From Paenibacillus sp. UBA6285 (lineage in GTDB: Bacteria; Bacillota; Bacilli; Paenibacillales; Paenibacillaceae): DNA of 10,845 nucleotides. A model generated the notes under the pieces. That model saw nothing but the letters and a program-made list of their open reading frames with translations. It made no database searches and had not been told where the DNA came from. Both the position numbers and the translations under genes were made by a program. Positions 1-6,388 of the stretch are shown here, piece by piece (positions within the stretch are counted from its first letter, which is position 1; each line of letters opens with the position of its first letter). Where the stretch lies: the NCBI GenBank assembly GCA_002438345.1, contig DJUJ01000056.1, positions 1,794 through 12,638 of the forward strand, read 5' to 3'.

Positions 1-75
1 GCTGCACAGGATGAAGAAAGTGATAGCAGTTCAGGGATTAGTCGTGATTTCTTGGCGGCGAACGGATTTGTTTAA
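1..75 (+). CDS. ribE: Riboflavin synthase alpha subunit, C-terminal end (partial)
   Basis: An open frame enters from the left edge and ends at TAA 73-75, giving 24 residues that finish with DFLAANGFV. An acidic/serine-rich stretch followed by DFLxxxGF is how riboflavin synthase (lumazine to riboflavin dismutase) commonly ends in Bacillota. The assignment rests mostly on position: ribBA and ribH follow in the usual rib operon order. The catalytic lumazine-binding domains lie outside the window, so nothing can be said about their integrity. Confidence 0.75.
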   Translation, partial: AAQDEESDSSSGISRDFLAANGFV

Positions 76-85
76 ATAAAGAGTA

Positions 86-120
86 AGCTTACGAAGAAGG
101 AAACAACGCTTCGTAAAGCT
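86..120 (+). other. Stem-loop between ribE and ribBA
   Basis: Arm 86-96 (AGCTTACGAAG) pairs with 109-120 (CTTCGTAAAGCT) over 11 bp with one bulged A, around a 12-base loop. The SD of ribBA starts four bases further on. No T-run follows, so it is not an intrinsic terminator. It may be an mRNA stability or processing element inside the rib transcript; that role is inference. Confidence 0.5.
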
Positions 121-137
121 ATTAGGAGGATAGAATC

Positions 138-1391
138 ATGAGCGAACAATCGAAGAAGGAAAGTGTCTTGGACCCGATTGAAGAAGCTATATATGATTTA
201 ATGCGCGGCAAAGTCATCATCGTGGTGGACGATGAAGATCGTGAGAATGAAGGGGATTTTATAGCACTTGCCGAACGGGCAACACCAGAAGTCATAAATT
301 TTATGATCACTGAGGGACGTGGTTTGGTCTGTCTGCCAATTACCGCAGAGCGAGCGGAAGAGCTTGAACTTCAGGCTATGGTCAGCCACAATACGGATAA
401 TCATGGGACTGCTTTTACTGTGTCCGTTGACCATAAAGATACAACTACTGGTATATCTGCAGGGGAAAGATCCTTGACTGTAAAGGCTATGATTGACCCG
501 AAAGCTAAGCCATCTGACTTCCGTAGACCTGGCCATATGTTCCCGCTGATCGCGAAAAAAGGCGGCGTACTGCGCCGTTCCGGACATACCGAGGCTGCTG
601 TTGATTTAGCCCGTATGTGTGGTGCTTATCCAGCCAGTGTAATCTGCGAAATTATCAAGGAAGATGGCACGATGGCCCGGCTGCCTGATCTGGTTGAGAT
701 TGCAAAGAAGCATGATCTTAAGTTGATCAGTATCAAGGATCTAATTCACTACCGGAACGAAAAGGAACAACTCGTTAATCGCGAGGTGTCCGTGCGTCTG
801 CCTACCGATTTCGGTGAGTTTCAGACGATTGCTTATACGAATGAAGTGGATGATAAAGAACATGTAGCTTTGGTGAAGGGCGATATTTCTGGTGATGAAC
901 CAGTGTTAGTACGTGTACATTCCGAATGCTTGACGGGAGACGTATTCCACTCCCATCGCTGCGATTGCGGCCCGCAATTTGAAGCGGCTCTTCGGCAGAT
1001 CGAAGCTACCGGTAGAGGCGTGTTACTCTATATGCGTCAAGAAGGTAGAGGAATTGGTCTTATTAATAAGCTCCGAGCCTACAAGCTTCAAGAGGAAGGA
1101 CTCGATACTGTAGATGCGAATCTAAAGCTTGGTTTTCCAGCAGATTTGCGTGATTATGGGATCGGTGCACAGATTCTGAAGGATTTAGGTGTACGCCAAA
1201 TTCGCCTCCTAACAAACAACCCTCGGAAGATCAAAGGGTTGGAAGGTTATGGATTGGAAGTTGTTGAACGCGTGCCGATACAAATGCCGGAGAATAAGGA
1301 TAATACCAATTATCTCCATACAAAGCAGGCGAAGCTTGGGCATTTGTTGTCTTTTGATGACATCGAACAAAATGAGGATTCGAAAGTATAA
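138..1391 (+). CDS. ribBA: Bifunctional DHBP synthase / GTP cyclohydrolase II (RibBA)
   Basis: This cytosolic enzyme makes both riboflavin precursors: 3,4-dihydroxy-2-butanone 4-phosphate from ribulose 5-phosphate, and the pyrimidine precursor from GTP. It has 417 residues, normal for the fusion. The N-terminal RibB domain (about 1-205) shows the acidic active loop [10 protein letters not shown] at 31-40, RRPGH at 129-133 and GHTEAAVDL at 149-157. The C-terminal RibA domain (about 206-400) shows the zinc cysteines C264, C275 and C277 in SECLTGD...HRCDCG, the RQEGRGIG loop at 300-307 and TNNPRKI at 359-365. Both halves look catalytically intact. The ATG at 138 has AGGAGG at 124-129, seven bases upstream. 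It sits between ribE and ribH in one operon; any FMN riboswitch would be upstream of the window. Confidence 0.97.
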   Translation: MSEQSKKESVLDPIEEAIYDLMRGKVIIVVDDEDRENEGDFIALAERATPEVINFMITEGRGLVCLPITAERAEELELQAMVSHNTDNHGTAFTVSVDHKDTTTGISAGERSLTVKAMIDPKAKPSDFRRPGHMFPLIAKKGGVLRRSGHTEAAVDLARMCGAYPASVICEIIKEDGTMARLPDLVEIAKKHDLKLISIKDLIHYRNEKEQLVNREVSVRLPTDFGEFQTIAYTNEVDDKEHVALVKGDISGDEPVLVRVHSECLTGDVFHSHRCDCGPQFEAALRQIEATGRGVLLYMRQEGRGIGLINKLRAYKLQEEGLDTVDANLKLGFPADLRDYGIGAQILKDLGVRQIRLLTNNPRKIKGLEGYGLEVVERVPIQMPENKDNTNYLHTKQAKLGHLLSFDDIEQNEDSKV

Positions 1392-1428
1392 CCACACACA
1401 ATAAAAAAACGAAGGGTAGATGATTGAT

Positions 1429-1896
1429 ATGCCGAAATATTTAGAAGGACATTTAGTTTCTGAGGGGTTAAAATACGGGGTCGTAGTAGGACGTTTTAAT
1501 GAATTTATTACAAGCAAGCTTTTGACCGGTGCATTGGATGCATTTAAACGCCACGGTGTTGGCGATGAAGAGGTAGATGTAGCTTGGGTTCCAGGCGTGT
1601 TTGAAATTCCGTTGATCGCTCAAAAAATGGCTGAAAGCGGCAAATACGACGCGGTAGTTACTTTAGGAACAGTTATCCGTGGATCCACAACGCACTATGA
1701 TTATGTATGTAATGAAGTCGCTAAAGGGGTAGCCGCGATCAATCTTAAAACCGGTGTGCCGACGATTTTTGGGGTAGTTACTACTGAAAATATTGAACAA
1801 GCCATTGAACGCTCAGGAACCAAAGCCGGAAATAAAGGCTGGGATGCTGCGACTGCTGCGATTGAAATGGCAAATCTTAACAAACTGTTTAAGTAA
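1429..1896 (+). CDS. ribH: 6,7-dimethyl-8-ribityllumazine synthase (RibH)
   Basis: Lumazine synthase condenses the RibBA-derived butanone phosphate with the ribitylamino-pyrimidine to form the substrate of riboflavin synthase; family members assemble into pentamers or icosahedral shells. The protein has 155 residues, shows [12 protein letters not shown] near the N terminus, WVPGVFEIP, and GSTTHYDYV with the probable catalytic H89, and ends [12 protein letters not shown] as in Bacillus homologues. Start choice: ATG 1429 gives the usual MPKYLEGHL beginning, with AAGGG at 1412-1416 twelve bases upstream. An in-frame ATG at 1420 would lie only three bases from that SD and add MID, so it is less likely. 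It is the last rib gene and is followed by an intrinsic terminator. Confidence 0.96.
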   Translation: MPKYLEGHLVSEGLKYGVVVGRFNEFITSKLLTGALDAFKRHGVGDEEVDVAWVPGVFEIPLIAQKMAESGKYDAVVTLGTVIRGSTTHYDYVCNEVAKGVAAINLKTGVPTIFGVVTTENIEQAIERSGTKAGNKGWDAATAAIEMANLNKLFK

Positions 1897-1978
1897 GACA
1901 GCTATTGACGAATCAGTCGAATTCGTGCTTATTTATAATATAAGAAGAAAGCATGGATTATAAGAGCCCTTTCTACTT

Positions 1979-2015
1979 GTGTAGCGTCCAATGGACGCTG
2001 CACTTTACTTTTTTT
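1979..2015 (+). terminator. Intrinsic terminator after ribH, abutting scpA
   Basis: Arm GTGTAGCGTCC (1979-1989) pairs with GGACGCTGCAC (1993-2003) over 11 bp, one pair being a wobble, around the loop AAT. The T-rich tract TTTACTTTTTTT (2004-2015) follows. It ends the riboflavin operon. The tract stops four bases before the scpA SD at 2019, so any transcript of scpAB that starts upstream must read through it. Confidence 0.85.
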
Positions 2016-2031
2016 GGCGGGAGGATGCTTC

Positions 2032-2823
2032 GTGACTGTATTGTACAAGCTGGAAACGTTTGAAGGTCCGCTGGATCTGCTCTTGCATTTAATTGATAAG
2101 GCGGAAATCGACATCCAGGACATTCCGGTCGCCGAGATCACCGAACAGTATATGGAATACCTGCGAAGCATGCAGGAGCTTGAACTGGATATTACGAGTG
2201 AATTTCTCGTGATGGCCGCAACCCTATTATCTATAAAGAGCAAGCTATTGCTGCCCAAACCACCGGTCATTGAGATCGATGATTTTGAATATTACGAAGA
2301 TGATGAATTTGATCCACGAGCTGAACTCGTTCAGCGACTGATTGAGTATCGTAAATTCAAGAGTATTGCTGTTCATTTAATGGATATGGAGAGCGAACGG
2401 AGCTTGATTTTTACGAAGGAGCCGGAGGATCTGGGTCCATTCGTGCCAGAAGAGATTGACCATACGCTAAAAGGACTACATACGTCCGACCTTATAGCTG
2501 CTTTCCGTAAAGCGCTAAGTAAGGCGGCAAGAAGGTCTTCTTACCAGCGGATCACCCGGGACGAAATATCGGTAAAAGATCGTATACGTGATGTATCGGA
2601 TGCGCTGCAACGCAGAGGAAAGGGCGGAAAGCTCCACTTCTCAGCACTGCTTCACGATGAAATGGCGCGACACGAAATCGTAGTTACTTTTCTTGCGATT
2701 CTGGAACTAATGAAAATGAAGGCGATTTTTTGCTATCAAGAGAAATTGTTTGATGACATCGTAATGGAGTGGAGAGGAGGAGAACACTTCAATGGATTAC
2801 AAAACGCTGAAATCGATTATTGA
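2032..2823 (+). CDS. scpA: Segregation and condensation protein A (ScpA)
   Basis: ScpA is the kleisin of the Smc-ScpAB complex: its N-terminal helices bind the neck of one Smc head and its C-terminal winged helix binds the other, closing the ring on the nucleoid. The 263-residue product has FEGPLDLLLHLI at 10-21, the SKLLLPK region, an acidic linker at 81-94 followed by RAELVQRLIEYRKFK, and a C-terminal winged-helix segment containing VTFLAILELMK. The GTG at 2032 is chosen because GGGAGG (2019-2024) lies seven bases upstream. An in-frame TTG at 2014 lies in the terminator T-tract without an SD. The last 32 bases overlap scpB, which suggests coupled translation. Confidence 0.95.
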   Translation: MTVLYKLETFEGPLDLLLHLIDKAEIDIQDIPVAEITEQYMEYLRSMQELELDITSEFLVMAATLLSIKSKLLLPKPPVIEIDDFEYYEDDEFDPRAELVQRLIEYRKFKSIAVHLMDMESERSLIFTKEPEDLGPFVPEEIDHTLKGLHTSDLIAAFRKALSKAARRSSYQRITRDEISVKDRIRDVSDALQRRGKGGKLHFSALLHDEMARHEIVVTFLAILELMKMKAIFCYQEKLFDDIVMEWRGGEHFNGLQNAEIDY

Positions 2824-3394
2824 GGGCCTGTTGTTTCTATCAGGTGATGAAGGGATCTCCGTTCGGCAAGTCGCCGAGATTACGGAGCAGCGGCCAGAGC
2901 TTGCGGCTGGAGCATTAGAAGAACTGAAAGAGGATTATGTAACACAGGAGCGGGGATTGCAGGTAGTTCAAATTGCCGGGAATTATCGGCTGGCTACATT
3001 GCCTGATCATGCCCATTATTTTGAGCGCTTGGCTTACTCCCCATCCAGATCAACCTTGTCTCAGGCCGCATTAGAGACATTGGCGATCGTGGCATACCGT
3101 CAGCCGATTACACGGGTGGAGATCGAAGAGATTCGAGGCGTGAAATCCGAACGTGCAATTCATACGCTGAATAACAAGGACTTGATCCACGAGGTAGGTC
3201 GTGCGGAGGCCGTTGGGCGTCCAATCTTATACGGGACGACTAAATCATTCTTGGAGAGCTTTGGTCTCGCAAGTCTGAATGAGCTGCCTGAACCATCAAA
3301 CTTCGAATCCACTGATAATTTGGAAGAGGAGACGCAGCTACTGTTCAACAAGCTGGATACTCAAATGACGTTCGAGGATATTGAGCAACCTTAG
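2792..3394 (+). CDS. scpB: Segregation and condensation protein B (ScpB)
   Basis: ScpB is the dimeric subunit with tandem winged helices that binds the central linker of ScpA in the Smc complex and supports chromosome segregation. The protein has 200 residues, a normal length. The N-terminal winged helix starts at IIEGLLFLSGDEG. The second contains the family hallmarks ETLAIVAYRQPITR (AYRQPITR at 101-108) and GRPILYGTT at 142-150. An acidic tail follows. The ATG at 2792 has AGGAGG at 2775-2780 inside the end of scpA. The gene pair forms a unit closed by the terminator at 3428-3478. Confidence 0.95.
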   Translation: MDYKTLKSIIEGLLFLSGDEGISVRQVAEITEQRPELAAGALEELKEDYVTQERGLQVVQIAGNYRLATLPDHAHYFERLAYSPSRSTLSQAALETLAIVAYRQPITRVEIEEIRGVKSERAIHTLNNKDLIHEVGRAEAVGRPILYGTTKSFLESFGLASLNELPEPSNFESTDNLEEETQLLFNKLDTQMTFEDIEQP

Positions 3395-3427
3395 TTTTTT
3401 TGTTATTCCGCAATTATTTTTATTGAT

Positions 3428-3478
3428 GGGACTGCCCTTAATCCATTCATATGGTTTAAGGGCAGTCCCTGTTTTTTT
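3428..3478 (+). terminator. Intrinsic terminator of scpAB
   Basis: A perfect 14-bp stem, GGGACTGCCCTTAA (3428-3441) with TTAAGGGCAGTCCC (3456-3469), is followed by seven Ts (3472-3478). The loop can add four further pairs (CCAT 3443-3446 with ATGG 3451-3454) beyond a T-T mismatch. It acts on the plus strand only, since no A-run precedes the stem. Confidence 0.92.
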
Positions 3479-3506
3479 GAAAAACTACATTTGTTAACCA
3501 AACCCC

Positions 3507-3536
3507 GAATTTTTTCCAGCTTAAATTGCCATACTA
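3507..3536 (+). promoter_or_regulatory. Candidate forespore (sigma-G/F type) promoter of ytfI-ytfJ
   Basis: CATACTA at 3530-3536 fits the sigma-G -10 pattern CATNHTA. GAATT at 3507-3511 fits four of five positions of the -35 pattern GHATR, with an 18-bp gap. It lies about 40 bases before the GTG of the DUF2953 gene and downstream of the scpB terminator. I recall ytfJ as forespore-expressed in B. subtilis, which makes a forespore promoter plausible. The match is short and the call is an inference. Confidence 0.35.
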
Positions 3537-3578
3537 AACCAAAGGTTCCCATTATTAAGGTTTCTTGGAGGTAAATAC

Positions 3579-4292
3579 GTGACTTTATGGCTTGGAATTC
3601 CCCTCGGTTTGTTGGTACTGGCAATGATCCTGGTTCTGTCTTCATCTATCGATTTCCGCTTCCGATGCTATAAACATGGAAAAAATGACCTGCTCGAGTT
3701 AGATGTTATCACTCTTTTTGGACTGATCAAACTCCACTATGAACTGCCCCGATTGGTCTTTAAGGGATTGGAGCGAGGCGTGTTGGGGAAGTTTAAAGAG
3801 ACAGGTACAGCGACAACAGGTGTCGATACGGTAAAAGAAGAGCAATTCGATAAAGAAAGATTCGAGCACTGGCGGGAAAATATACAGCTAGCAGCGAAAT
3901 CCACACGTGGATTGAAGGAATGGTTCAGGGACACCTTATCTCATGTCAAAATATCAAAGTTCGACTGGTCCACTGATTTCTCGCTTGGTGATGCAGCAGA
4001 TACGGCCATAGCATCAGGAGCCGTCTGGGGACTGAAATGGAGTATCGTTGGATTTATTTCGCAGTGGGTCAAATTGAAACACAATCCACGAGTGTTTGTT
4101 AAGCCTGTTTTTCAGGATGAGCATTGTTTTTCAATGGAGTTGGTGTGTAAGGGTAAATTGTCCGTCTCCTATGCCATATACGCATTATTGCAGCTTCTTC
4201 TACGTGTCTTGAGAGAGACAGGGGGGATCGGTCAGTGGAGAAAGTTACTAAAACAGATGCGACGAGAGCCTCGCGGGCAAAGTTTAGAATGA
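3579..4292 (+). CDS. ytfI: DUF2953 membrane protein (YtfI-like)
   Basis: The 237-residue protein has an N-terminal membrane segment at about 2-22 (LWLGIPLGLLVLAMILVLSS) followed by a long soluble part. The motifs DVITLFGLIKLHYE, then DTAIASGAVWGLKW, then NPRVFVKPVF are the pattern I associate with DUF2953/YtfI proteins. A weaker hydrophobic stretch (AIYALLQLLLRVL) lies near the C terminus. No enzymatic motif is visible and the function is unknown. The GTG at 3579 is supported by GGAGGT at 3567-3572, six bases upstream. It precedes ytfJ by 84 bases with no terminator between, so the two are probably cotranscribed, as ytfI and ytfJ are in Bacillus; this suggests a spore-related role. Confidence 0.8.
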   Translation: MTLWLGIPLGLLVLAMILVLSSSIDFRFRCYKHGKNDLLELDVITLFGLIKLHYELPRLVFKGLERGVLGKFKETGTATTGVDTVKEEQFDKERFEHWRENIQLAAKSTRGLKEWFRDTLSHVKISKFDWSTDFSLGDAADTAIASGAVWGLKWSIVGFISQWVKLKHNPRVFVKPVFQDEHCFSMELVCKGKLSVSYAIYALLQLLLRVLRETGGIGQWRKLLKQMRREPRGQSLE

Positions 4293-4376
4293 AAGTTACA
4301 TACAAATGTGTGAATGTGGGGATGCTAAACGCTGTAGATGCAAGAGAAATCGTACTCAATCAAAGGAGGAAACAAT

Positions 4377-4889
4377 ATGAGCGACCATCCAATTCAGGGC
4401 TTAATGCAAACAGCGATGGAAAATATCAAGGGCATGGTAGATGTTAATACGATTGTCGGAGATCCAGTACAAACACCTGACGGTAGTATTATTCTGCCGA
4501 TAAGTAAAGTTGCCTTTGGATTTGCTGCTGGGGGTAGTGATTATCAAGTAGAGGATTCTATAAGTGGATCAAGCTCCCAAGGCGGTGTCAAAATGCTTCC
4601 TTTTGGTGGCGGTAGCGGGGGAGGCGTCTCCATCCGACCGATTGCTTTTTTAGTGGTTGGTAAGGATGGGGTGAACATTGTGCCACTCGACAATCAAACT
4701 CATTTGTTCGAGAAAATCATTGATGCCACACCTGGGCTCATCGACAAAATCCAGACCATGTTCCAAAGCAGTAGTTCTTCAGGTCAAGCTGCGTCATCTG
4801 CTACACAAGCACCACAAGCACAAGCACCACAAGCATCACCAGCACCTGTTAAACCCGATCCAAGTACATCTCAAACATCAACACATTAG
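4377..4889 (+). CDS. ytfJ: GerW-family sporulation protein (YtfJ)
   Basis: This protein family is made during sporulation and is linked to spore germination; its molecular activity is not established. The 170-residue product has the hallmarks HPIQGLM...AMENIKGMVDVNTIVGDPV, the segment KVAFGFAAGGSDY, and LPFGGGSGGG at 74-83 followed by SIRPIAFLVVGKDGV. The last 35 or so residues are an A/Q/P/S-rich low-complexity tail encoded partly by a 15-bp tandem repeat. The start is ATG 4377 with AAAGGAGG at 4362-4369, seven bases upstream. An in-frame ATG at 4338 has no SD and would add residues absent from homologues. It has no signal peptide, so it is probably cytosolic in the forespore. A terminator follows. 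Confidence 0.92.
   Translation: MSDHPIQGLMQTAMENIKGMVDVNTIVGDPVQTPDGSIILPISKVAFGFAAGGSDYQVEDSISGSSSQGGVKMLPFGGGSGGGVSIRPIAFLVVGKDGVNIVPLDNQTHLFEKIIDATPGLIDKIQTMFQSSSSSGQAASSATQAPQAQAPQASPAPVKPDPSTSQTSTH
4806..4835 (+). repeat. 15-bp tandem repeat in the ytfJ tail
   Basis: CAAGCACCACAAGCA occurs twice in perfect tandem (4806-4820 and 4821-4835). In frame it encodes QAPQA repeated, inside the A/Q/P-rich C-terminal tail of the YtfJ protein. Because 15 is a multiple of three, copy-number slippage here would keep the reading frame. Confidence 0.9.
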
Positions 4890-4916
4890 GTACACATAAT
4901 CCAACAAATAGCCTCG

Positions 4917-4952
4917 GGGATATCGCCTTTCATCAGGCGGTGTCCCTTTTTT
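4917..4952 (+). terminator. Intrinsic terminator of ytfI-ytfJ
   Basis: Arm GGGATATCGCC (4917-4927) pairs with GGCGGTGTCCC (4936-4946) over 11 bp including two wobbles, with loop TTTCATCA. Six Ts (4947-4952) follow. It lies 27 bases after the ytfJ stop and separates the ytfIJ unit from the dacB unit. Confidence 0.87.
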
Positions 4953-4978
4953 GACGTATCAGAAAGTATATTTGGGGC

Positions 4979-5028
4979 CCCCACAAAGTACCTGAGTACG
5001 CATCGAAGCAAAGCCTCACTTTGTGGGG
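4979..5028 (+). repeat. 11-bp inverted repeat between ytfJ and dacB
   Basis: CCCCACAAAGT (4979-4989) and ACTTTGTGGGG (5018-5028) are perfect inverted copies around a 28-base loop. The left arm is preceded by GGGG (4974-4977), making a GGGGCCCC palindrome that could compete for the same Cs. No T-run follows the right arm, so it is not a canonical terminator. It lies upstream of the dacB promoter. Its function is unknown; an operator or structured RNA end is possible. Confidence 0.55.
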
Positions 5029-5059
5029 ATATTTTGTGTGGAACATCGCGAAGGAGAGG

Positions 5060-5088
5060 ACATACCCTAAGGCTGGTCCGCATACACT
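5060..5088 (+). promoter_or_regulatory. Sigma-E-type promoter of the dacB-spmAB unit
   Basis: The -10 box CATACACT (5081-5088) is a perfect fit to the sigma-E consensus CATACANT. Sixteen bases upstream of it stands the -35 core ATA (5062-5064), in the context ACATACC, which is the spacing expected for mother-cell sigma-E. Transcription would start near 5095, leaving a leader of about 58 bases to dacB. The B. subtilis dacB operon is known to be sigma-E dependent, so sequence and family knowledge agree. Confidence 0.8.
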
Positions 5089-5152
5089 TGTACAACATAA
5101 GCATGAAATTAAACACTTTACTTAAGAACCGATAAGAATCCGGAGGATAAAT

Positions 5153-6352
5153 ATGAAGACAAAAACCCGTAAATTTCCAATCGCCTTATTACTGTGCATT
5201 TTGCTGCTGCTTCTGACACCGCTAACTTCGATCCACGCGGAGAACAGCTCCATATCTACGCATGCAAGGGCAGCGGCGTTGATTGATGTGGAATCCGGGC
5301 GTATTTTGTATAGCAGTCGGGGAGATGAGCCTATGCTTATTGCCAGCCTGACTAAAATAATGACCGCCCTCGTCGCTATTGAGAATGGCGATTTAACATC
5401 CAAAGTCAAAGTCGGAAAGAATGCCTTCGCCAAAGAAGGTTCCTCTATTTATTTACAGCAGGGTGAAGAGATGACGCTGGAAAATATGTTGTATGGCCTA
5501 ATGCTCCGCTCAGGAAATGATGCAGCAACAGCGATCGCTGAGCATAGCGGCGGATCTGAAGAAGGTTTTGTATACCTGATGAACGCTAAGGCAGAGGAGC
5601 TGGGGTTGAAGAATACTCATTTTGCTAATCCGCATGGATTAGATGCTGAAGGTCATTATTCAAGTGCTAACGACTTGGCTGTTCTGACGGCTTATGCTCT
5701 TCATAATCCTGTATTTAAGCAAATTGTGAAGACTCAGGAGAAAACTGCGGACAATCCAAATGAGAAATGGGATTACAAGTGGAGAAACAAGAATAAAATG
5801 CTGTACCTATATGAGGGCGCGGACGGTGTGAAGACAGGGTATACCAAAAAAGCTCTGCGCTGCCTTGTCAGCTCGGCTACCAGAAACGGTCAGCAGCTTG
5901 TCGCAGTGACCATAAATGATGGCGATGACTGGAATGATCATGCATCGCTGCTAAACTTCGGGTTTAACCACTATCCGCTAAAAACATTGATCGAACGTGG
6001 GGACCCAGTGAGCGGTTATAACTTCGTGACAGCCAAAAAATTTGCCTATCCTCTCGGTCAAGGCGAGCAGAATAGAGTGACCACCAAACTTGTCTTAAAT
6101 CAGAAGACTGCGGCGTCAGCTCAAGATACAAGATCCAACTTTGGGCTTCAAGGGGTCCTAGTTCTAGATCTAGGGGGCAAAGAGATAGGCCGGGTTCCAG
6201 TGTATACACGAGAGTCCTTACCGCCTGAGGAATCCGCTTATACTAAAAAATATAGTACAACGCAAGCACACACTTATCCTGCGGATAATTGGTTTCAGGC
6301 ATTAGGCAGTGCACTGAGGGCATTATTTAAATTGGGAGAAAGTTCAAAGTAA
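5153..6352 (+). CDS. dacB: Sporulation D-alanyl-D-alanine carboxypeptidase (DacB, PBP5*-like)
   Basis: This serine D,D-carboxypeptidase removes the terminal D-alanine of stem peptides and so limits cross-linking of the spore cortex. The 399-residue protein has a signal peptide (about 1-29, cleavage likely after SIHA). The penicillin-binding motifs are all present: SLTK at 65-68 with nucleophile S65, SGN at 120-122 and KTG at 227-229. A PBP5-type C-terminal domain follows. The last 25 residues (WFQALGSALRALFKLGE) form a probable amphipathic membrane anchor. The ATG at 5153 has CGGAGG ten bases or less upstream. The choice of dacB over dacA or dacF rests on the adjacent spmA-spmB and the sigma-E promoter. 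spmA follows after 36 bases with no terminator. Confidence 0.92.
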   Translation: MKTKTRKFPIALLLCILLLLLTPLTSIHAENSSISTHARAAALIDVESGRILYSSRGDEPMLIASLTKIMTALVAIENGDLTSKVKVGKNAFAKEGSSIYLQQGEEMTLENMLYGLMLRSGNDAATAIAEHSGGSEEGFVYLMNAKAEELGLKNTHFANPHGLDAEGHYSSANDLAVLTAYALHNPVFKQIVKTQEKTADNPNEKWDYKWRNKNKMLYLYEGADGVKTGYTKKALRCLVSSATRNGQQLVAVTINDGDDWNDHASLLNFGFNHYPLKTLIERGDPVSGYNFVTAKKFAYPLGQGEQNRVTTKLVLNQKTAASAQDTRSNFGLQGVLVLDLGGKEIGRVPVYTRESLPPEESAYTKKYSTTQAHTYPADNWFQALGSALRALFKLGESSK

Positions 6353-6388
6353 GTAGATAGGCTGAATAATGAAGCGGGAGGCGTATCC

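Noticed and set aside
198..587. 129-codon open frame on the minus strand inside ribBA
   Set aside because: It is antisense to a strongly conserved gene, shows no SD and no recognisable protein features; a frame shadow.
1905..1939. TTGACG and TATAAT after ribH as a sigma-A promoter for scpAB
   Set aside because: The boxes are 23 bp apart, too far for one promoter, and neither has a good partner at 16-18 bp; mentioned only as an open possibility.
4299..4306. CATACAAA between DUF2953 and ytfJ as a second sigma-E -10 box
   Set aside because: Sixteen bases upstream there is AAG instead of the ATA core, and the last -10 base does not match.
4235..4447. 70-codon plus-strand frame bridging the DUF2953 gene and ytfJ
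   Set aside because: It overlaps both real genes in another frame, has no SD and no family likeness.
4990..5030. GAAGCAAAGCCTC, similar to part of the c-di-GMP-I riboswitch core
   Set aside because: The other conserved helices and the downstream half of that riboswitch are missing, and the segment lies upstream of the sigma-E promoter, so it would not be in the dacB leader.
5091..5106. TACAACATAAGCATGA upstream of dacB nearly repeated (15 of 16) at 8863-8878 upstream of resA
   Set aside because: A 15/16 match somewhere between two places in about 11 kb is expected roughly by chance, and the two copies sit at different distances from their promoters.
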